Of a DNA stretch of 25,066 bases, positions 15,910 through 22,086 are shown one piece after another. The stretch's first letter is position 1. Every line of letters starts with the position of its first letter. Below the pieces are notes generated by a model that was not told the origin of the DNA, made no database searches, and saw only the letters and a list, made by a program, of their open reading frames with translations. A program made the position numbers and the translations under genes. Source of the DNA: a virus. The stretch is taken from positions 1 to 25,066 of the IMG/VR virus record IMGVR_UViG_3300009079_000120; one strand, given 5' to 3'.

Positions 15910-17367
15910 TCATTGGGACTTTCCACCGCCTTTTCTGGGGGCGTCTTGCGGGGGCTGCAGGTTGTCCTCTGCGGCTCCCCGGGTGGTGCTAGAGCCTTCG
16001 GTTTTTGGCTCAGCCTTGGCCGGTGAGTAGAACCCAGTGCCTGAAAGTGTAGGGGCCGCCCGGTTATACGGAATCTCCAACTCATACGCCGCCTGCCCAT
16101 CAGTGATCAGCCCTAAGCTTAACCGTTGCAGAATTCGAGCCTCTTTCATAGTCTTGAAGGCTTCCAGTTCTGACTCAGGGCGCAGATCGATAGCGTTAAA
16201 CGTAAACTTAACGTAAACGTCACTACCATACAGTCGACAGGCTGTGGTCAGTGCCCGGGACATGACCGACTCCACTGTGCTCTGCAGGGCTTTGGCTGTT
16301 TTCAAAAATATCAGGGTTTCCGTGTTGCTCAGGCTCTGGGAACCGGCGGCTCTCATACCCAGAACAGAGGGAGGGGTTTTCAAGCTGGTCGCTTCCATGT
16401 TTCCTAAAGCGGTCATCATCGGAGTGTAGTCAGCCTTTGTGCCACCGACATCTTGAGTATCAAATGTAACTGAGTCATAGGCCACTACGGCGTCTTCAGG
16501 AGAGATGTCCTTGAGGGCTTCTTCGACATCAGTTTTTACCTGAGACATGAATGCCTGCAGCTTTTTATCGTCCGCCCTAATTTCCTTAGGGGCTGACGCT
16601 CTGACCATCTCTGCATTTAGCGTGGTGACCAGACGGCTGTGACCTGTCTTGAACAGGACCCGGCGCATGTCAGCTATGAAGTCAGCCGAGGTAAACACCG
16701 AGTCTAACGCTGAGCGAAAGATGGAAACTGAATATGCCGTGTCCATCTCTTGGTGCAGGGACTCGGCATAGAAGGTAGGAATATCCAGCTTAATCGGGTC
16801 CCCGAACCCTACCTGCTGGGGGTACTTTGACCCTTTTCCGTCACTGACCCATTCCAAAGTGGAATAATCCACGGCTTGGAATCTTTCAGGATAGCGGGCT
16901 TTATCTAGTTCCAGCTCCATGGCACAGCCGCCGGTAATGGCGGTCTCTCGGAGAAGGGTCTGGACCAGCATGGATATGGGGCGTTTGCGGCCAAACCCTT
17001 TGGTATAGTCGTACAGGGTGTCCATAGAGGCCACAACATTGTTGGCCAGTATCGTGCCCTCAGTAGAAAACTCTGTACTGCCGGGGACGTAAGCTGCCAC
17101 CCGAAAGCCCGAGTCTGCAATCTGAACCATATGAAACAAGGAAGTAGAGACGTTGCCATTCTCTTTCCCTAAGATCCGGATGGCCTGTACGGTCTGCCCT
17201 TGAGTCCTAAGGACTCTGGGGTCACGGGTTACCCAAGTCTTATTAGAATCTATAATGGCCTGCCCGTTTTCCGACTTGGCCTCTACAGTTTTAGACTTCA
17301 GTACAGAGGTAACTGACCGCGGCAGAACTATCGGTTTAGCGGTCTTGTTGCTGGACTGAGTGGGCAT
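15910..17367 (-). CDS. Portal protein
   Basis: This 485-residue protein lies between the large terminase and the protease/scaffold genes, the place of lambda gpB. It should form the dodecameric ring at one capsid vertex through which DNA enters and leaves, and nucleate prohead assembly. Stretches typical of portals are the N-terminal RDPRVLRTQGQTVQAIRILG, the central PTFYAESLHQEMDTAYSVSI, a long helix region ~260-300 and GNMEATSLKTPPSVLGMRA with the following SLSNTETLIFLKTAKALQS (stem and wing-like helices). The last ~50 residues are Pro/Gly/Ser-rich and probably disordered. The ATG at 17367 has no clear Shine-Dalgarno, and the gap to the terminase stop is 70 bp. No lambda W-like gene separates terminase and portal. 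Confidence 0.9.
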   Translation of the reverse strand: MPTQSSNKTAKPIVLPRSVTSVLKSKTVEAKSENGQAIIDSNKTWVTRDPRVLRTQGQTVQAIRILGKENGNVSTSLFHMVQIADSGFRVAAYVPGSTEFSTEGTILANNVVASMDTLYDYTKGFGRKRPISMLVQTLLRETAITGGCAMELELDKARYPERFQAVDYSTLEWVSDGKGSKYPQQVGFGDPIKLDIPTFYAESLHQEMDTAYSVSIFRSALDSVFTSADFIADMRRVLFKTGHSRLVTTLNAEMVRASAPKEIRADDKKLQAFMSQVKTDVEEALKDISPEDAVVAYDSVTFDTQDVGGTKADYTPMMTALGNMEATSLKTPPSVLGMRAAGSQSLSNTETLIFLKTAKALQSTVESVMSRALTTACRLYGSDVYVKFTFNAIDLRPESELEAFKTMKEARILQRLSLGLITDGQAAYELEIPYNRAAPTLSGTGFYSPAKAEPKTEGSSTTRGAAEDNLQPPQDAPRKGGGKSQ

Positions 17368-17401
17368 ATTGAAAGCGTCACGGGGGTTGGAGAGATAGGG
17401 A

Positions 17402-17430
17402 ATGATTCAGCATATCCGCCGGGATGTCAA
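17402..17430 (-). promoter_or_regulatory. Possible sigma-70-like promoter upstream of the portal gene
   Basis: TTGACA (17430-17425) is followed after 17 bp by AATCAT (17407-17402), in the short gap between the large terminase and the portal gene. The -35 is perfect but the -10 matches only 4 of 6 consensus bases. It would boost the head genes relative to terminase, but it could be chance. Confidence 0.3.
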
Positions 17431-17437
17431 GCCGGGG

Positions 17438-19171
17438 CTACGATTTGGAGTTTGATCCTATACGGACAGCGGTGATCTGAGGCAGCGCTCCCACCGGTTG
17501 GCTCATGTAATCCTCCTTGTCTACCGCCATATCTGCGATAAACGCATAGTTGGTAGAGTGTGCGTAGTGGTCTGGCTGGCCGGGCTTCGGGTAGGAAACA
17601 ATGTCCCCCATCTCGCTTTTCCTGACTACCTTTTTAGTCACTTCCACGTGAGATTTAAGCGTGTCGGTCGTAGGGTGGTCCGGATAGTGAACCTTGGCTT
17701 TATTGTGTGCTTCCATGTAAGTAGACAGAGTACCTGACCGGTCGGCCTTAACAACTGCGTCTTCCTCTTTCAGCTCGATGTAAGAGTAGGCCTCTGGCAC
17801 AGAGCGATAGTATTCGCACCCGTATACCGTCCCGTACTGGTTATCATGTATCAACGTTTGTGACGTAGTGAAGTCAGGCCCTGCATCGAGCACGGTCATG
17901 GCCGGCTTAAAGGCGTCGATGTACTTTTGCACCTGCATCGCTATGGTGTTGCCCGGGCTTGACACCAGCTCGGCCAAATGGAGTATCCAGTAACCCTTGC
18001 CGCGTTTCTGCAGCACGGTAATGTGGCTGGTCTTGCCTATGTCCACCCCAATCCTTACGTTATTAAGGGTCAGGGTAGCCGCCCTCTCCAGCGTGATGAA
18101 ATGGGACTTTTCCGTGTTCTCAAAGATCGACATCAAGAACGAATTATTGGCGTCCTCGTGCGGTAGCCCGACAACAAAATTACGGTGATCCTGTTTCGTG
18201 TAGTCTGACAATTGCTTAAAGATAGAGGGGACCTTGTTGTAGTGAGGAACGTCTATCGGGCTGACCTGATACCCAGACAGATCTACCACGCTGGGGCACT
18301 CTGCCACCCATTGGCGGCACGTCGGGTCCATTAACGAGGACCATAAATCCTTCCCACAGTGCTGACATTTAACGAAAGCATCATCGACTTTGTACCGGCT
18401 GTTAAGCAGGTCTTCCGCCGCGAATAAGGCAATTTCCCCGTCATACCCCGGGATCACGTAGTCATGGTAGTACGAAGGTATCTGCCACGTATTACATTTC
18501 TTGCAGCGGACGTGGTAGGTCTTTTTGTCTGAGGCTTCGTAATGCTTGCTCACCCCATACTTGGGTATGGTGGGGGTAGAGAACCTGCGGCGCCTGCCGC
18601 GCAACCCAGTAGCCAGATCCTCTGGTGCATGCCTCAGGCGGGAGTTAAATTTACCAAGGACGTCAGGATCACAGAAGTTTTCCTCGTCCACGATCAGATC
18701 GGTTGCCGGTATAGAAATAGCCTGAGAGTCGGTAGACGCGCCAACAAAATAAACCGTAGAGTTCCCTATCTTGCGCATGGCAGCAGACTTTACGTTGGTG
18801 TGCAGCATAGAAAACAGCAGAGGGGAGTCTTTCAGTATGGGATAGAACCGGTCAGCTGACACCTTTTCAGAGAAGCGGGCGGACGGCAGAACGTAGATAA
18901 TTCTGGACCGGGTAACAGCGGCGATAGCCGCCACCAATCGCAAGGCCAGCTCCGTCAGACCCACCTGAGAGCATTTGGTAACCACGGTGTGTGGGTGTTG
19001 ATCAGACGCTATCTGTTCCTGCATCTCGTGGTGCTTAAAATTATAGGGCCGACCGTCCAACCTCAAGTTGTTGGTCATCCAGCGGGACAGGTGGGCCATC
19101 GCCGTCGAGCGATCAGCCGCCACCTGAATGCGGGAAATGAACCCCTTAATCAGGTTGGAGTTAGCCGACAC
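17438..19171 (-). CDS. terL: Terminase large subunit (GpA family)
   Basis: This 577-residue protein is the packaging motor and nuclease. It has an N-terminal ATPase with a Walker A-like KCSQVGLTE at 66-74 and a Walker B DLIVDEENF at 158-166 (acidic pair D162/E163). A four-cysteine zinc-type site lies at C223/C226 and C269/C272. A C-terminal RNase H-like nuclease has D377 in IGVDIGKTSHITVL, D429 in VLDAGPDF and D534 in GQPDHYAHS as the likely metal ligands. The layout agrees with lambda gpA rather than with T4-type terminases, so cohesive-end packaging is plausible. The start at 19171 overlaps the HTH protein gene by 11 bp. All catalytic residues that I can place are present, so it should be active. 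Confidence 0.95.
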   Translation of the reverse strand: MSANSNLIKGFISRIQVAADRSTAMAHLSRWMTNNLRLDGRPYNFKHHEMQEQIASDQHPHTVVTKCSQVGLTELALRLVAAIAAVTRSRIIYVLPSARFSEKVSADRFYPILKDSPLLFSMLHTNVKSAAMRKIGNSTVYFVGASTDSQAISIPATDLIVDEENFCDPDVLGKFNSRLRHAPEDLATGLRGRRRRFSTPTIPKYGVSKHYEASDKKTYHVRCKKCNTWQIPSYYHDYVIPGYDGEIALFAAEDLLNSRYKVDDAFVKCQHCGKDLWSSLMDPTCRQWVAECPSVVDLSGYQVSPIDVPHYNKVPSIFKQLSDYTKQDHRNFVVGLPHEDANNSFLMSIFENTEKSHFITLERAATLTLNNVRIGVDIGKTSHITVLQKRGKGYWILHLAELVSSPGNTIAMQVQKYIDAFKPAMTVLDAGPDFTTSQTLIHDNQYGTVYGCEYYRSVPEAYSYIELKEEDAVVKADRSGTLSTYMEAHNKAKVHYPDHPTTDTLKSHVEVTKKVVRKSEMGDIVSYPKPGQPDHYAHSTNYAFIADMAVDKEDYMSQPVGALPQITAVRIGSNSKS

Positions 19172-19364
19172 TGGCAGACTTTTCCTTTTGCGCTAACACC
19201 TTGGCTGACTTCCCTTGAAAGTCCTCAAAGGTGAGCGCTATGGTCAGTTCCTCAGGGGACGTGGCTTTAGAGACCCTCGCTGCCATAGCCTGTCTGGACA
19301 CCCCGGCCAAAGCTGCCCACTGAGTCAGGCTGAGTTTTTTGTTGCCTACGGTGTAGAGTTTCAA
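19161..19364 (-). CDS. Small helix-turn-helix protein next to terminase (possible small subunit part)
   Basis: The preferred start is TTG at 19364, overlapping the TGA of the upstream gene by four bases and preceded by GAGGGAGA at good spacing; this gives 67 residues. An ATG at 19415 would add 17 residues with a 55-bp overlap, also with a possible ribosome site (GGAAG). The N-terminal half has a helix-turn-helix pattern, LSLTQWAALAGVSRQAMAAR, as seen in DNA-binding proteins including lambda Nu1. The rest is short and charged (FEDFQGKSAKVLAQKEKSA). Between the putative small terminase gene and the large subunit it may recognise the packaging site or regulate the operon. Its function is not proven. 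Confidence 0.65.
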   Translation of the reverse strand: MKLYTVGNKKLSLTQWAALAGVSRQAMAARVSKATSPEELTIALTFEDFQGKSAKVLAQKEKSASVG

Positions 19365-19780
19365 ATCAGGTCTCCCTCTAAATAGTCTACTAAAGCGGTT
19401 ACGAACTCCGGGCATGGGCAGTCTTCCATAGCCATCTCAATAGCCATCTCCAGCCTTCGCACCTCGGCGTCGGTCTTCAGTGAGGACTCGAACGCCTGCA
19501 GCATGCCGAGGAGCTTCATGGATGAGTTCATGTACGAGGTTATTTCTGAGGCTTCAGTCTCTGTTTTTGGCCTACCATTGGCGTGGAATAGGTGGGATCG
19601 GATGGCCTTAAGAAGCCGGGTCTGCGCGTATATCTCAGCCCTAAGATCGAACTCTATCTCAGAGTCGGTTGTGGCTGGTGAGAATATATCGATGGCCGAT
19701 TCTTTCTCTTCAGCCGCCTCTGCCCTGAGTCTATCTCCTTCCTGTTCTTGCTCTATGTATTGCTCGAAGTCTTTGGACAT
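19361..19780 (-). CDS. Putative terminase small subunit
   Basis: This 139-residue, acidic, mostly helical protein is the first gene after the junction promoter and stands two genes before the large terminase. Residues ~45-125 (LRAEIYAQTRLLKAIRSHLF, SYMNSSMKLLGMLQAFESSL) look like the oligomerisation helices of small terminase subunits. No helix-turn-helix is evident, so DNA recognition may lie in the HTH protein encoded next. The ATG at 19780 lacks a clear Shine-Dalgarno and lies ~33 bp downstream of the -10 of the second promoter. The assignment is from place, size and helicity. Confidence 0.5.
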   Translation of the reverse strand: MSKDFEQYIEQEQEGDRLRAEAAEEKESAIDIFSPATTDSEIEFDLRAEIYAQTRLLKAIRSHLFHANGRPKTETEASEITSYMNSSMKLLGMLQAFESSLKTDAEVRRLEMAIEMAMEDCPCPEFVTALVDYLEGDLI

Positions 19781-19812
19781 GGTGGAGACACTTTTGCTGC
19801 TATAAAGCCCGC

Positions 19813-19842
19813 AGTGTAGGGGGTAGGGCTACAGTTTGTCAA
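19813..19842 (-). promoter_or_regulatory. Promoter for the terminase / structural operon
   Basis: TTGACA (19842-19837) with an 18-bp spacer to TACACT (19818-19813) forms a good sigma-70 promoter on the minus strand. It lies just past an intrinsic terminator and upstream of the first packaging gene. Transcription would start near 19806, giving a ~26-nt leader. Confidence 0.65.
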
Positions 19843-19862
19843 TAAGGGGCTGGAGTGAGAAC

Positions 19863-19892
19863 AAAAAACTCCAGAGGTTTTTACACCTCTGG
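19863..19892 (-). terminator. Intrinsic terminator upstream of the terminase operon
   Basis: On the minus strand CCAGAGGT (19892-19885), a 6-base loop and ACCTCTGG (19878-19871) form an 8-bp stem followed by AG and six T's (19868-19863). It would end transcripts arriving from the small-gene region and from the promoter at 19973. The arm overlaps an alternative hairpin (CTGGAGT/ACTCCAG, 19850-19874). Confidence 0.8.
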
Positions 19893-19937
19893 GAACAAGC
19901 TAAGGAGGAGTTATGTCACAGCATGAGCCAAAACACA
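19863..19937 (-). ncRNA. Possible short RNA of ~75 nt with an anti-Shine-Dalgarno-like segment
   Basis: The promoter at 19973-19944 and the terminator at 19892-19863 would define a transcript of about 75 nt. It contains no ORF with a ribosome site. At 19910-19901 it reads CUCCUCCUUA, which includes the CCUCCUUA of the 16S rRNA 3' tail. It could be a free RNA or an attenuated leader of the terminase operon. This is an inference from elements that are visible. Confidence 0.35.
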
Positions 19938-19943
19938 GGAGTT

Positions 19944-19973
19944 AGTATGCAAGTTTTTTGTATGGGTTGTCAA
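19944..19973 (-). promoter_or_regulatory. Promoter upstream of the terminator
   Basis: TTGACA (19973-19968), 18-bp spacer, CATACT (19949-19944) on the minus strand. The -35 overlaps the stop codon of the preceding gene. Spacer and -35 equal those of the second promoter 131 bp downstream. It fires into the short region that ends at the terminator. Confidence 0.6.
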
Positions 19974-20152
19974 TTAGTTTTGGTACCGGTCGACCGGTAC
20001 TTAGGTTTTATGGTTACCTGACTGCCGGCCACTTCTGCCAACCTCTGTAAGGCCAACTGCATTCCCTCAGGGGTGTAGCTGTCGGCATCTCTCACCAACA
20101 TACCAAGCTTCTCTTTGAAGTATCTGGAATCCAGACCGTATGGGTTACTCAT
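19970..20152 (-). CDS. Small phage protein, unknown function
   Basis: The protein is 60 residues from the ATG at 20152 (MSNPYGLDSRYFKEKLG), whose start overlaps the TAA of the upstream gene. A GTG 12 bases earlier is possible but would lie inside the AAAGAG ribosome site. It is mostly helical, with a YTPEGMQLALQRLAEVAGS stretch of a kind found in small accessory phage proteins. Its C-terminal codons contain an 18-bp palindrome, so the sequence KYRSTGTKTN may be shaped by DNA-level constraints. It is the last gene of the small-gene train before the junction. Its function is unknown. Confidence 0.65.
   Translation of the reverse strand: MSNPYGLDSRYFKEKLGMLVRDADSYTPEGMQLALQRLAEVAGSQVTIKPKYRSTGTKTN
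19983..20000. promoter_or_regulatory. Perfect 18-bp palindrome upstream of a promoter
   Basis: GTACCGGTCGACCGGTAC equals its own reverse complement. It lies 9 bp upstream of the -35 at 19973, inside the last codons of the preceding gene. Place and symmetry suit a binding site for a dimeric activator; a cos or packaging nick site is an alternative. Confidence 0.45.
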
Positions 20153-20478
20153 TAAAATGGACACTCTTTATTGGTTACTTTCTGGCTGCCTATTATCCCC
20201 AGATCTTGGTTAAACTCAGCAACCTCCACGTCGTATAAGTCAGCATGGATGCAGGTTCTGTTCTCTGACTCCACCCGTCCTTTAACGTGTGGCCAGTCAT
20301 TGCCCCGGCAGAAGCACCCCCTCCTTTGCCCTCTCAGGACTTCTTTGGCATTCACCGACTTAATATCTCCCCCACACTCCGGGCACATAGGCCTATTGCG
20401 GTAGAAGTGCCTAGGCTGCTTCAGGGTGACCCGCTTACCGCAGGCTCTTCTGTCGGTGCAGCGGTAGTTAATGCCCAC
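20152..20478 (-). CDS. Cys-rich putative zinc-binding phage protein
   Basis: This 108-residue protein starts with GTG at 20478, GGGAG ~9 bases upstream, overlapping the previous gene by 11 bp. Cysteines are arranged as YRCTDRRACGK, MCPECGGD, GCFCRGNDWPHVKG and RTCIHAD. This agrees with a small zinc-ribbon or treble-clef-like protein of a type common in phages of enterobacteria (CxxC pairs followed by a WPHxKG-like stretch). It may bind nucleic acid or protein; no catalytic residues are visible. The next gene overlaps its stop codon. Confidence 0.7.
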   Translation of the reverse strand: MGINYRCTDRRACGKRVTLKQPRHFYRNRPMCPECGGDIKSVNAKEVLRGQRRGCFCRGNDWPHVKGRVESENRTCIHADLYDVEVAEFNQDLGIIGSQKVTNKECPF

Positions 20479-20662
20479 TGATAGAAAACTCCCGAATCCG
20501 GTTGCGCATGTTTTGTCCCAAATCTCGGAGTTGTTTCTCAGTCTTCAGGTTGTGGCCCATCTTCCACAGCTCGTCCAGAAACTCTTCATATTTTCGTTTA
20601 GTGCACTTACATTCGTCGGTGGTTTCCGCCGTGCACCTTTCGTATATGCAGGTTGTGTTCAT
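20468..20662 (-). CDS. Small Cys-containing phage protein, unknown function
   Basis: This 64-residue protein begins MNTTCIYERCTAETTDECKC, giving four cysteines in the first 20 residues, then a charged helical part (KRKYEEFLDELWKMGHNLKT). The cysteines could bind a metal. Its ATG overlaps the upstream stop (ATGA) and is preceded by GAGGTGAGGC. I recognise no family. Confidence 0.65.
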   Translation of the reverse strand: MNTTCIYERCTAETTDECKCTKRKYEEFLDELWKMGHNLKTEKQLRDLGQNMRNRIREFSISGH

Positions 20663-20880
20663 GCCTCACCTCGCTCAACCGTAATCCGGTACTCTAAAGT
20701 GCCGTCAGGTCTGCTGATCTCAACAGGCTTTCCGAAGTGCAGCGCATGCTCTGCCACGGCGACCAGAGCCTCGATCGTCTTATCCTGCTTTCCAGACGCC
20801 CACGTCCTGCCATCTTTGAGGACTGCGCCGCAGAATATGGTGCCAGTGAGGGGGCTGGCGGCTATGTGTAGGTTTTTCAT
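20659..20880 (-). CDS. Conserved small phage protein (DUF7446-like)
   Basis: This 73-residue protein begins MKNLHIAASPLTGTIFCGAV, continues LKDGRTWASGKQDKTIEALV and ends YRITVERGEA. I recognise this as a conserved, uncharacterised protein of tailed phages of enterobacteria (I believe DUF7446, not checked). It has no catalytic motif or membrane segment and is a small alpha/beta protein. GGAGTAGAACG precedes the ATG, and the same 15-base start region occurs before the neighbouring gene at 21286. Function is unknown. Confidence 0.8.
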   Translation of the reverse strand: MKNLHIAASPLTGTIFCGAVLKDGRTWASGKQDKTIEALVAVAEHALHFGKPVEISRPDGTLEYRITVERGEA

Positions 20881-20884
20881 CGTT

Positions 20885-21286
20885 CTACTCCATCCAGTTC
20901 AGGCAGTCTTTGGTCTCGCACTGGCCATGCACGTGGCCGTTATACGAGGACACTGAAAAATGCAGGTTGTTGCCACAAACAGGGCAGGGGCGGGTTCCGC
21001 TGCCCCCCTCTTTGGAAAACTCTTGTTTCAGGGCTGCGATAAGCGGCAGGCAAGTCTCCATCCGTTGTATGACAGCTTCCCACTCTGCCTCATCTGCTGC
21101 CACCTCTTCAGGGGTTGGCTCACAGTATGAAGGGCAGACTACTCCGCTACGATTGTCAGCTACGCAAGGGATTCTCTTTAGCCAGCCGAACTGCTCTCCC
21201 CCGGTGATTTGACGGGGGCTAATTCCCGCCTTGCACAAGGGCTCCAGCATGCTGACACGGTGTTTACATTGGCCTTCTCTAGTCAT
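20885..21286 (-). CDS. Cys-rich phage protein with C-terminal zinc ribbon
   Basis: The protein is 133 residues from ATG 21286 (MTREGQCKHRVSMLEPLCKA), chosen because GGAG lies seven bases upstream; a longer version from 21325 would overlap the neighbour by 35 bp. The N-terminal part has scattered cysteines (GQCKHR, EPLCKAG, RIPCVAD, VVCPSYCEPTPEE). The C-terminus is RPCPVCGNNLHF then GHVHGQCETKDCLNWME, a CxxC ... CxxxxC zinc ribbon known from many small phage proteins. It may bind zinc and act as an adapter or nucleic-acid binding protein; its role is unknown. It is coupled to the next gene by a 4-base gap. Confidence 0.75.
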   Translation of the reverse strand: MTREGQCKHRVSMLEPLCKAGISPRQITGGEQFGWLKRIPCVADNRSGVVCPSYCEPTPEEVAADEAEWEAVIQRMETCLPLIAALKQEFSKEGGSGTRPCPVCGNNLHFSVSSYNGHVHGQCETKDCLNWME

Positions 21287-21290
21287 CGTT

Positions 21291-21473
21291 CTACTCCGGG
21301 TCGTTTTCGTCACACTCCCACTCAAGGGAGAATATTTCTTTGGTTACGACATCCTGCCAAGCCACGTTACGATGGTCCCCGCAGATATCGGCTTTGGTTG
21401 AGACGATATCGTGGTTCTTCAGCATGCGCTCGTACGCCCATTGATCGAATTGTTCTTTGTTGACTAAGTGCAT
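21291..21473 (-). CDS. Small phage protein, unknown function
   Basis: The protein is 60 residues from ATG 21473 (MHLVNKEQFDQWAYERMLKN), preceded by GAGGAGGA at 9-base spacing. The longer frame to 21572 overlaps a well-supported gene and is rejected. It has a helical N-terminus and an acidic end (LEWECDENDPE), with no known motif. It starts one base after the stop of the upstream gene and ends five bases before the next start, so it is part of the same transcript. Confidence 0.6.
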   Translation of the reverse strand: MHLVNKEQFDQWAYERMLKNHDIVSTKADICGDHRNVAWQDVVTKEIFSLEWECDENDPE

Positions 21474-21474
21474 T

Positions 21475-21915
21475 TTACCGATCCTCCTCAAATGTTCTGC
21501 CTTCCAAAGGCTCTCTGGATTTGGCAATCGCTGAGATCTGGTGGAACGCATCGTTCCAGACCACCTGCGCACGGCGCTCTGTATCCAGACAGGTTTGCAG
21601 TGCCGTCACTTTGTCGGACAGTTCCTGTATGCGGTCAGCCGCCGTCAGGCGGGCGTATACTTCATCTTCCATGCAGGTCGAGACCTCGGTTCTCAGCTTA
21701 TCGCACAGCTGGTCATCCGTCATGGACTCCTCCCTCGGCAAGTTAGGTTGGGCGGTCTTCAAGTCGTCCTCTTCAAACCAGATGGACCAGTTTCTAGCCA
21801 CTCTCACCTTATACTTTCGTAAAGGTTTGTCGTAGATAAGGACCACCCCTTCCCGCCTTTGGGCCAACGAGTTAGGCGCTGTTATCGTCACTCTCTCTCC
21901 TACCAAAAACTTCAT
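21475..21915 (-). CDS. Phage protein with KOW-like N-terminus and coiled-coil C-terminus
   Basis: This 146-residue protein has two parts. Residues ~1-45 (MKFLVGERVTITAPNSLAQR ... GVVLIYDKPLRKYKVRV) look like a small SH3/KOW-type barrel. The last ~80 residues (TAADRIQELSDKVTALQTCL) form a predicted coiled coil. The coiled-coil part resembles the short helical proteins found in the small-gene regions of many phages. The start at 21915 is supported by AGGAGA seven bases upstream. It lies downstream of a structured spacer. No function can be assigned. Confidence 0.65.
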   Translation of the reverse strand: MKFLVGERVTITAPNSLAQRREGVVLIYDKPLRKYKVRVARNWSIWFEEDDLKTAQPNLPREESMTDDQLCDKLRTEVSTCMEDEVYARLTAADRIQELSDKVTALQTCLDTERRAQVVWNDAFHQISAIAKSREPLEGRTFEEDR

Positions 21916-22086
21916 TCTTATTCTCCTGCTATTCAGTATTTAGGATGCCAATACCGGGCCGAGGGCTACACCCCCCGGCCCGGAACGGGACTTTGCCGGA
22001 TATCTGGCCCGGTTCCATGCTTCCCCGCCCACCAAGTAGCTGAGTGCTACTAGACTCAGGGGCGGTGAATTCCTCGCATCTGTAAT
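21916..22086 (-). other. GC-rich structured spacer between ThyA-like gene and its downstream neighbour
   Basis: This is the longest spacer in the small-gene region. It contains CCGGGCCG/CGGCCCGG (21954-21961 with 21976-21983) and a second structure CCGCCC/GGGCGG (22025-22030 with 22060-22065) enclosing TGAGT/ACTCA (22041-22045 with 22054-22058). Neither stem is followed by a U-tract, so neither is a normal terminator. A structured RNA controlling the next gene, or an mRNA processing site, is possible. Confidence 0.5.
21929..22018 (-). CDS. Possible 29-residue micro-ORF in the spacer after thymidylate synthase
   Basis: An ATG at 22018 preceded by GGGGAAGC opens a 29-codon frame that begins MEPGQISGKVPFRAGG and ends with TAG 13 bases before the next gene's ATG. 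The position is that of a coupled leader ORF. Composition is driven by the GC-rich hairpins within it, so the frame may be chance. Confidence 0.25.
   Translation of the reverse strand: MEPGQISGKVPFRAGGCSPRPGIGILNTE

Noticed and set aside
15879-16100. 73-codon minus ORF overlapping the end of the portal gene
   Set aside because: It lies out of frame inside the portal ORF and has no ribosome site or protein-like features.
20471-20956. 161-codon plus-strand ORF
   Set aside because: It lies across three well-coupled minus genes, one of a recognised conserved family, so it is treated as antisense noise.
21954-21983. GC-rich hairpin as intrinsic terminator
   Set aside because: No U-tract follows on either strand, so I list it as structured spacer only.
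22025-22065. tRNA-like or small structured RNA gene
   Set aside because: The stems do not form a cloverleaf, and no T-loop or CCA-end pattern is present on either strand.
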